A DNA stretch of 64,000 nt from Pseudoflavonifractor sp. Marseille-P3106 (GTDB lineage: Bacteria; Bacillota; Clostridia; Oscillospirales; Oscillospiraceae), in NCBI GenBank assembly GCA_900169975.1, contig LT827126.1, positions 372,001 through 436,000 on the forward strand, given 5' to 3'. Under the pieces are notes generated by a model. It made no database searches and was not told where the DNA came from. It saw nothing but the letters and a program-made list of their open reading frames with translations. A program made the translations under genes and the position numbers. Positions 61,140-64,000 of this stretch are shown here, in pieces (within the stretch, counting starts at the first letter, position 1; every line of letters begins with the position of its first letter).

Positions 61140-61580
61140 ATGCTAACCAGAATGGAGCAGGCTGACTTCACATGGACATATCGTGACCTGTGGGGCGGAA
61201 CGAAAATTGGTATGGACACCCATGCTCTCAGAAGAAGCATTGGCCGTTTTTATCAGTTTATGTCCTTTGAACTGCTGAGCAGCAATATCAGGGACATCTA
61301 CCTGAAAGGCGGAGACGACTTGGAAGAGTTGGTTATGGCCATTCCCTTCGGCGGGAAATTCGTTGTGTTCGACGAAAAGACGAGAATGGCTATATTCGCG
61401 GCCATCGACTTCAATGAAAGGACGAATCTCAATGAAGTTTTCGTCCATTCCGTCTATGTACTCGGCGAAGGCGAGAACGACCGTGTTTTCTGCGAAGCAG
61501 AGAATAAAGGACTCTTTAAGGTCCTTGAGGATGGCTCAGTGCAGGAGAATCCTCTGGAACTTGTCCGAAAGCCGAAATAA
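61140..61580 (+). CDS. Hypothetical protein
   Basis: 146 residues, ATG behind AAGGGAGG. No motif; mixed alpha/beta. Confidence 0.6.
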   Translation: MLTRMEQADFTWTYRDLWGGTKIGMDTHALRRSIGRFYQFMSFELLSSNIRDIYLKGGDDLEELVMAIPFGGKFVVFDEKTRMAIFAAIDFNERTNLNEVFVHSVYVLGEGENDRVFCEAENKGLFKVLEDGSVQENPLELVRKPK

Positions 61581-61619
61581 GACTGGCACTCTGCAATCAC
61601 AGGGCGCCAGCCTTTTTTT
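61580..61619. terminator. Terminator between convergent genes
   Basis: CTGGC ... GCCAG stem with T7 on the plus side. It ends the gene at 61140 and faces the end of the minus-strand gene. Confidence 0.65.
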
Positions 61620-62124
61620 ATTTTGCCACGTCCCGGGACAACTGCATGGCATACTCTCGAAGCTGCACACGGAAGTTCTCCTCGCCCTCCTGGTGGGCTT
61701 TGAGTACATCAAAGAGGTGGGGGAGCTTCCCGGCCAGGTAGCAAAGTGAAACACAAGTCTCAGACGCGATACCGCAAAGGTAGTCGTAATTTCCGGCATG
61801 GGCCAGCCAGGCATCCGCTTTGGCTACGGAATCCTGGGTGGGGATATAGAACCCATCCTGCCCATCAGACTCAGTATGGGCGGTCTGGAATTGCGCAGTG
61901 CCTCCAGTGCTCTGCTTAGCGAGGGACAGTCCGCACTCGCTAAGAATCGACAGGATTTCATTGACTGACGCGGCAGGGAAGTTCCGAATCGCGGCGAGTT
62001 CCTCCTGCGTCAGCGCGGCAATATCGCCAATTTTCCGAATCCCGGCCCGCATAAGGGCATTATACGCCGGGGGAGACATGGCCAGCAGGCCAATCGAGGT
62101 ATCAGCAGAAAAGCAGTTATCCAT
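61618..62124 (-). CDS. Free-standing RNA polymerase alpha C-terminal-domain-like protein
   Basis: 168 residues. The ATG at 62124 has AAGGAGG upstream on its strand; longer versions to 62235 run through the promoter. Residues 8-70 follow the alpha-CTD: SIGLLAMSPPAYNALMRAGI, RKIGDIAALTQEELAAIRNF, SVNEILSILSECGLSL, including the helix-hairpin-helix that contacts promoter UP elements and regulators. The N-terminal assembly domain of alpha is absent. The C-terminal 95 residues are helical and unknown. It might bind DNA or compete with host alpha at promoters. Confidence 0.75.
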   Translation of the reverse strand: MDNCFSADTSIGLLAMSPPAYNALMRAGIRKIGDIAALTQEELAAIRNFPAASVNEILSILSECGLSLAKQSTGGTAQFQTAHTESDGQDGFYIPTQDSVAKADAWLAHAGNYDYLCGIASETCVSLCYLAGKLPHLFDVLKAHQEGEENFRVQLREYAMQLSRDVAK

Positions 62125-62188
62125 TATGGAGAAAACCTCCTTATCATCTATAATATTCGGGGCGTACTGGGTTCCCTTTATATTATAT

Positions 62189-62217
62189 ATTATACCACAC
62201 AATGATAAATAATTCAA
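62189..62217 (-). promoter_or_regulatory. Family A promoter, minus strand
   Basis: Read on the minus strand: TTGAAT (62217-62212) within ATATTGAATTATTTA, 17-base spacer ending TTGTGTGG, -10 TATAAT (62194-62189). Drives the alpha-CTD-like gene; back-to-back with family B copy 8, so the 307-base gap 62125-62431 is a divergent control region. Confidence 0.85.
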
Positions 62218-62218
62218 T

Positions 62219-62240
62219 ATTAAGTGCTTAAGCACCTAAG
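62219..62240. repeat. GTGCTTAAGCAC palindrome, site 6
   Basis: GTGCTTAAGCAC at 62224-62235 plus a further CTAAG, lying between the minus-strand family A promoter (touching its -35) and family B copy 8 (39 bases before its -35). Confidence 0.75.
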
Positions 62241-62274
62241 AACTTTTTTACCCAATACAGCCCCCCTTCGCAAT

Positions 62275-62406
62275 TTGACTTACATCTCAGAACGTGGTAG
62301 CATGAATCTATACAGCAAGGAAGTATCTATCAAACAACATACCATACCAAATTCAGCAGTCATTCTTTCGAACAAAGAGTGGCTGCTTTTTTATATATAC
62401 ACAAAC
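62275..62406 (+). promoter_or_regulatory. Family B promoter with attenuator-like leader, copy 8
   Basis: AATTTGACT with -35 at 62275, 17-base spacer ending ACGTGG, -10 TAGCAT at 62298, CAAGGAAGTATCTAT at 62316, AAACAACATACCAT, hairpin 62355-62386 (AGCAGTCATTCTTT / AAAGAGTGGCTGCT, two G-U) with T6, TATATACACAAACG at 62393. Confidence 0.9.
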
Positions 62407-62431
62407 GAGGTTATGAAAGGAGTCTTTGACC

Positions 62432-62821
62432 ATGAAAGTAACAAGTGGATACCCGCAGGTGTTCCATGTCCTACCCCACGAGAAGGCATACTTGGCCGAC
62501 GAAGCCATTGAGCGGATACGGGCGCAGGACAAGTACCTGAGGGCAAGCCTAGCACGAGAAATCCCGGCTCTGATGAAGCAGACCAAGACCATGCGGCGGA
62601 ATGAACTGACCGTTGGACGACGGTACGGCGTACTGGGAATTTCCCCGTTTGCCAACGCAGTCCGGGACGGCAAGATATGCGAGCGGCATGGAGAGGTTTA
62701 CCTCTATCTCTGGATACTCGGCGAGGACGGGATGTTCTGGAATGAGAACGCCTGGGGGCACCTGGAGTTCAGTGCCTATCCTTGCCATGGAGAAGCAGAA
62801 GGAATCTTAGTTGAGGTTTGA
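62432..62821 (+). CDS. Hypothetical protein
   Basis: 129 residues, ATG 62432 behind AAAGGAG. Basic middle (REIPALMKQTKTMRRNEL), then a strand-rich end. First gene behind leader 8. Confidence 0.6.
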   Translation: MKVTSGYPQVFHVLPHEKAYLADEAIERIRAQDKYLRASLAREIPALMKQTKTMRRNELTVGRRYGVLGISPFANAVRDGKICERHGEVYLYLWILGEDGMFWNENAWGHLEFSAYPCHGEAEGILVEV

Positions 62822-62835
62822 AGGAGGAATTTAGA

Positions 62836-63117
62836 ATGTCCATTGAAACAACAAATACAGGGAGCACAGTTGATGTTACCTATGGCTCCATGTGCGGGCG
62901 TATGGGGTATCACTTCGACTTCGGCGACCATGTGGAGTATATCTCCCTTCTGGACCAGCGCAAGGCTTTCTTGCGAGTCCTTGAACTGATGGACGCTGGC
63001 AAGCATGTGCATCTTTGGAACTGCACGTTGACTTCCATCTATAAGGAAATCCGAGCCTGCCAGCAGAACCTCGTCGACGAGGCGGCCAACCTTTTGGCCA
63101 AGCTGAAGCGGGACTGA
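62836..63117 (+). CDS. Hypothetical small protein
   Basis: 93 residues, ATG 62836 behind GAAGGAGG; the TTG at 62818 precedes that site. Strand-rich first half, helical second half. Confidence 0.6.
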   Translation: MSIETTNTGSTVDVTYGSMCGRMGYHFDFGDHVEYISLLDQRKAFLRVLELMDAGKHVHLWNCTLTSIYKEIRACQQNLVDEAANLLAKLKRD

Positions 63118-63155
63118 GCGGTCACATTACATTTTTTGAAAAGGAGATTTTTGAA

Positions 63156-63536
63156 ATGTTGGATATTTCGAGACTGAGCAGCGATTCGTACATTCCTGGC
63201 GTCGGTGAGACGGTATATGCTATCCGCCGGAAGAAGCGGCGCAATTCCGCTGGCAGATGGATTCAGTGCCCGCGCAACACGGATGTGGAGATTGTCCAGG
63301 TCATTGTGGACGAAATCACGTTCTTCCATCCCATCGGGGCTACGGAACTGGCTTGGAAGGGCGCAGGCTATCCGCCTCTCAGCCCGGATGATACCTTCTA
63401 TGGTCAAGTCCGCATCTGCAAGGATAATGTTGCCTCTACACAGAAGGAAGCGGAAGCCCTGCTGTCCAAGTTCAAGAAAATCGGCCTGTCGTTCAATGTG
63501 GACGATGTTGTCGAGGAAAGTGGTGACGCAGTGTGA
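63156..63536 (+). CDS. Hypothetical protein
   Basis: 126 residues, ATG behind AAAAGGAG. GVGETVYAIRRKKR near residue 15 is basic; no motif. Overlaps the next gene by 4 bases. Confidence 0.6.
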   Translation: MLDISRLSSDSYIPGVGETVYAIRRKKRRNSAGRWIQCPRNTDVEIVQVIVDEITFFHPIGATELAWKGAGYPPLSPDDTFYGQVRICKDNVASTQKEAEALLSKFKKIGLSFNVDDVVEESGDAV

Positions 63537-63757
63537 AGAACTGCCGTACTGTCAGCGGCCTGCAGGTTGCAATCAGCAGGGGAGAGCGGGCCCAGCTCAA
63601 GGTGTATACCACCAGCACGGCCAATCAGGTGCTCCCCGGGACATGGGCAGTCAACGGTGACAGTGTTACCCTGAACCTGGGCGGCGGCAGGTTTGCTCAG
63701 GTATCCCGCCGGGAGTATGAGTTCATCAAGGGCCATCTAAATGCAATCATGTGCTAA
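63533..63757 (+). CDS. Hypothetical small protein
   Basis: 74 residues, GTG start coupled to the previous gene. Strand-rich (VNGDSVTLNLGGGRFAQVSR). Confidence 0.55.
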   Translation: MKNCRTVSGLQVAISRGERAQLKVYTTSTANQVLPGTWAVNGDSVTLNLGGGRFAQVSRREYEFIKGHLNAIMC

Positions 63758-63772
63758 AAGGAGAGAACTGAG

Positions 63773-64000
63773 TTGAAACAGTGTACATTGAATACGGAGA
63801 CTGCGGTGCAGTTCTTTGACAACCAGCCGCGTACTATCCAGCACGATGTCCGCCCTCAGCCGGAACTGACGGGAGAAGGCGTCTGGCAGTGGAATGACTA
63901 CCAATGGGAGAGCGGTGTAACGGAAATCAACGACCCCCAGGTCATGATGCACTGCCCGGATAAGCCTGGCGAGATTGTCTGGGTCGAGGAACTGCCCGGA
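63773..64000 (+). CDS. Protein cut by window end, possibly ASCH/PUA-like
   Basis: 76 residues so far, TTG start behind AAAAGGAG. The last visible residues, CPDKPGEIVWVEELPG, resemble PGDILWVKEAW of the ASCH/PUA-like protein at 8355. The rest lies beyond the window. Confidence 0.5.
   Translation, partial: MKQCTLNTETAVQFFDNQPRTIQHDVRPQPELTGEGVWQWNDYQWESGVTEINDPQVMMHCPDKPGEIVWVEELPG

Noticed and set aside
31657-62327. AAGGAAGTATC as a CsrA-binding site (ACAAGGAAGT resembles the consensus).
   Set aside because: Only part of the eight sites fit, the hairpin-loop context of CsrA sites is missing and no csrA gene is visible. Kept only as a remote idea.
1-64000. Large phage genome.
   Set aside because: Many small proteins look phage-like, but no structural, packaging or lysis cassette is seen, whereas VirB4, VirD4-like, Phd-Doc and lipoprotein genes point to a plasmid or conjugative element. 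A phage-plasmid cannot be excluded from this window alone.

Overview
The window looks like part of a large mobile replicon (conjugative plasmid, integrative conjugative element or plasmid-like giant element) of a gut Clostridia host, probably Oscillospiraceae-like. The reasons are strong AGGAGG ribosome sites with many GTG and TTG starts, Bacillota-type lipoproteins and a DUF4367-type anti-sigma factor. A VirB4-type conjugation ATPase sits at the left edge, and dozens of small, tightly packed, mostly unrecognised proteins follow, many with zinc ribbons. No capsid, tail, portal or terminase gene is visible, so I do not call it a phage.

Layout. 0-5 kb: end of a conjugation module and unknown genes, rather AT-rich. 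5-11 kb: nucleotidyltransferase-like protein, membrane NERD-domain protein, and an operon of small proteins with zinc ribbons, an ASCH/PUA-like protein and a PD-(D/E)XK-like nuclease. 11-16 kb: ECF sigma factor with anti-sigma factor, then AT-richer secreted, lipoprotein and ricin-lysozyme genes. 16-30 kb: a truncated VirD4-like protein, lipoproteins, GDPD, a 773-residue coiled-coil protein, and a run with macrodomain, dead resolvase-like, DNA/RNA nuclease lipoprotein, MESH1-like HD and Sir2-like proteins. 30-42 kb: arginase-like UPF0489 protein, SprT-like protease, DUF1848-like protein, UvrD-type helicase, Phd-Doc toxin-antitoxin and a LexA-type DNA-binding protein. 42-64 kb: an RpoD-like sigma factor, tRNA-Pro, cytidylate and guanylate kinases, a two-domain Xre regulator, an IscB element with its omega RNA, many short unknown genes, and a free-standing protein resembling the RNA polymerase alpha C-terminal domain.

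The most unusual feature is regulatory. Two promoter families recur. Family A (nine sites, both strands) has an almost fixed AT-rich spacer ending TTATATGG before TATAAT and heads long operons, including the sigma factor and alpha-CTD-like genes. Family B (eight sites, all between 31.6 and 62.4 kb) has AAATTTGAC, 17-18 bases, TGGTATAAT, then at fixed distance AAGGAAGTATC at the presumed 5' end of the RNA, a semi-conserved AAACA-CATC stretch, an intrinsic-terminator hairpin of varying sequence but conserved form, and a box TATATACACAAACA just before the ribosome site. This looks like a dispersed attenuator or antitermination leader controlling at least eight gene modules. Also recurrent are a GTGCTTAAGCAC palindrome (six intergenic sites) and four genes where a stable hairpin lies between a perfect Shine-Dalgarno and the start codon. 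With an own sigma factor and alpha-CTD-like protein, the element seems to run a private transcription programme. That link is inference.
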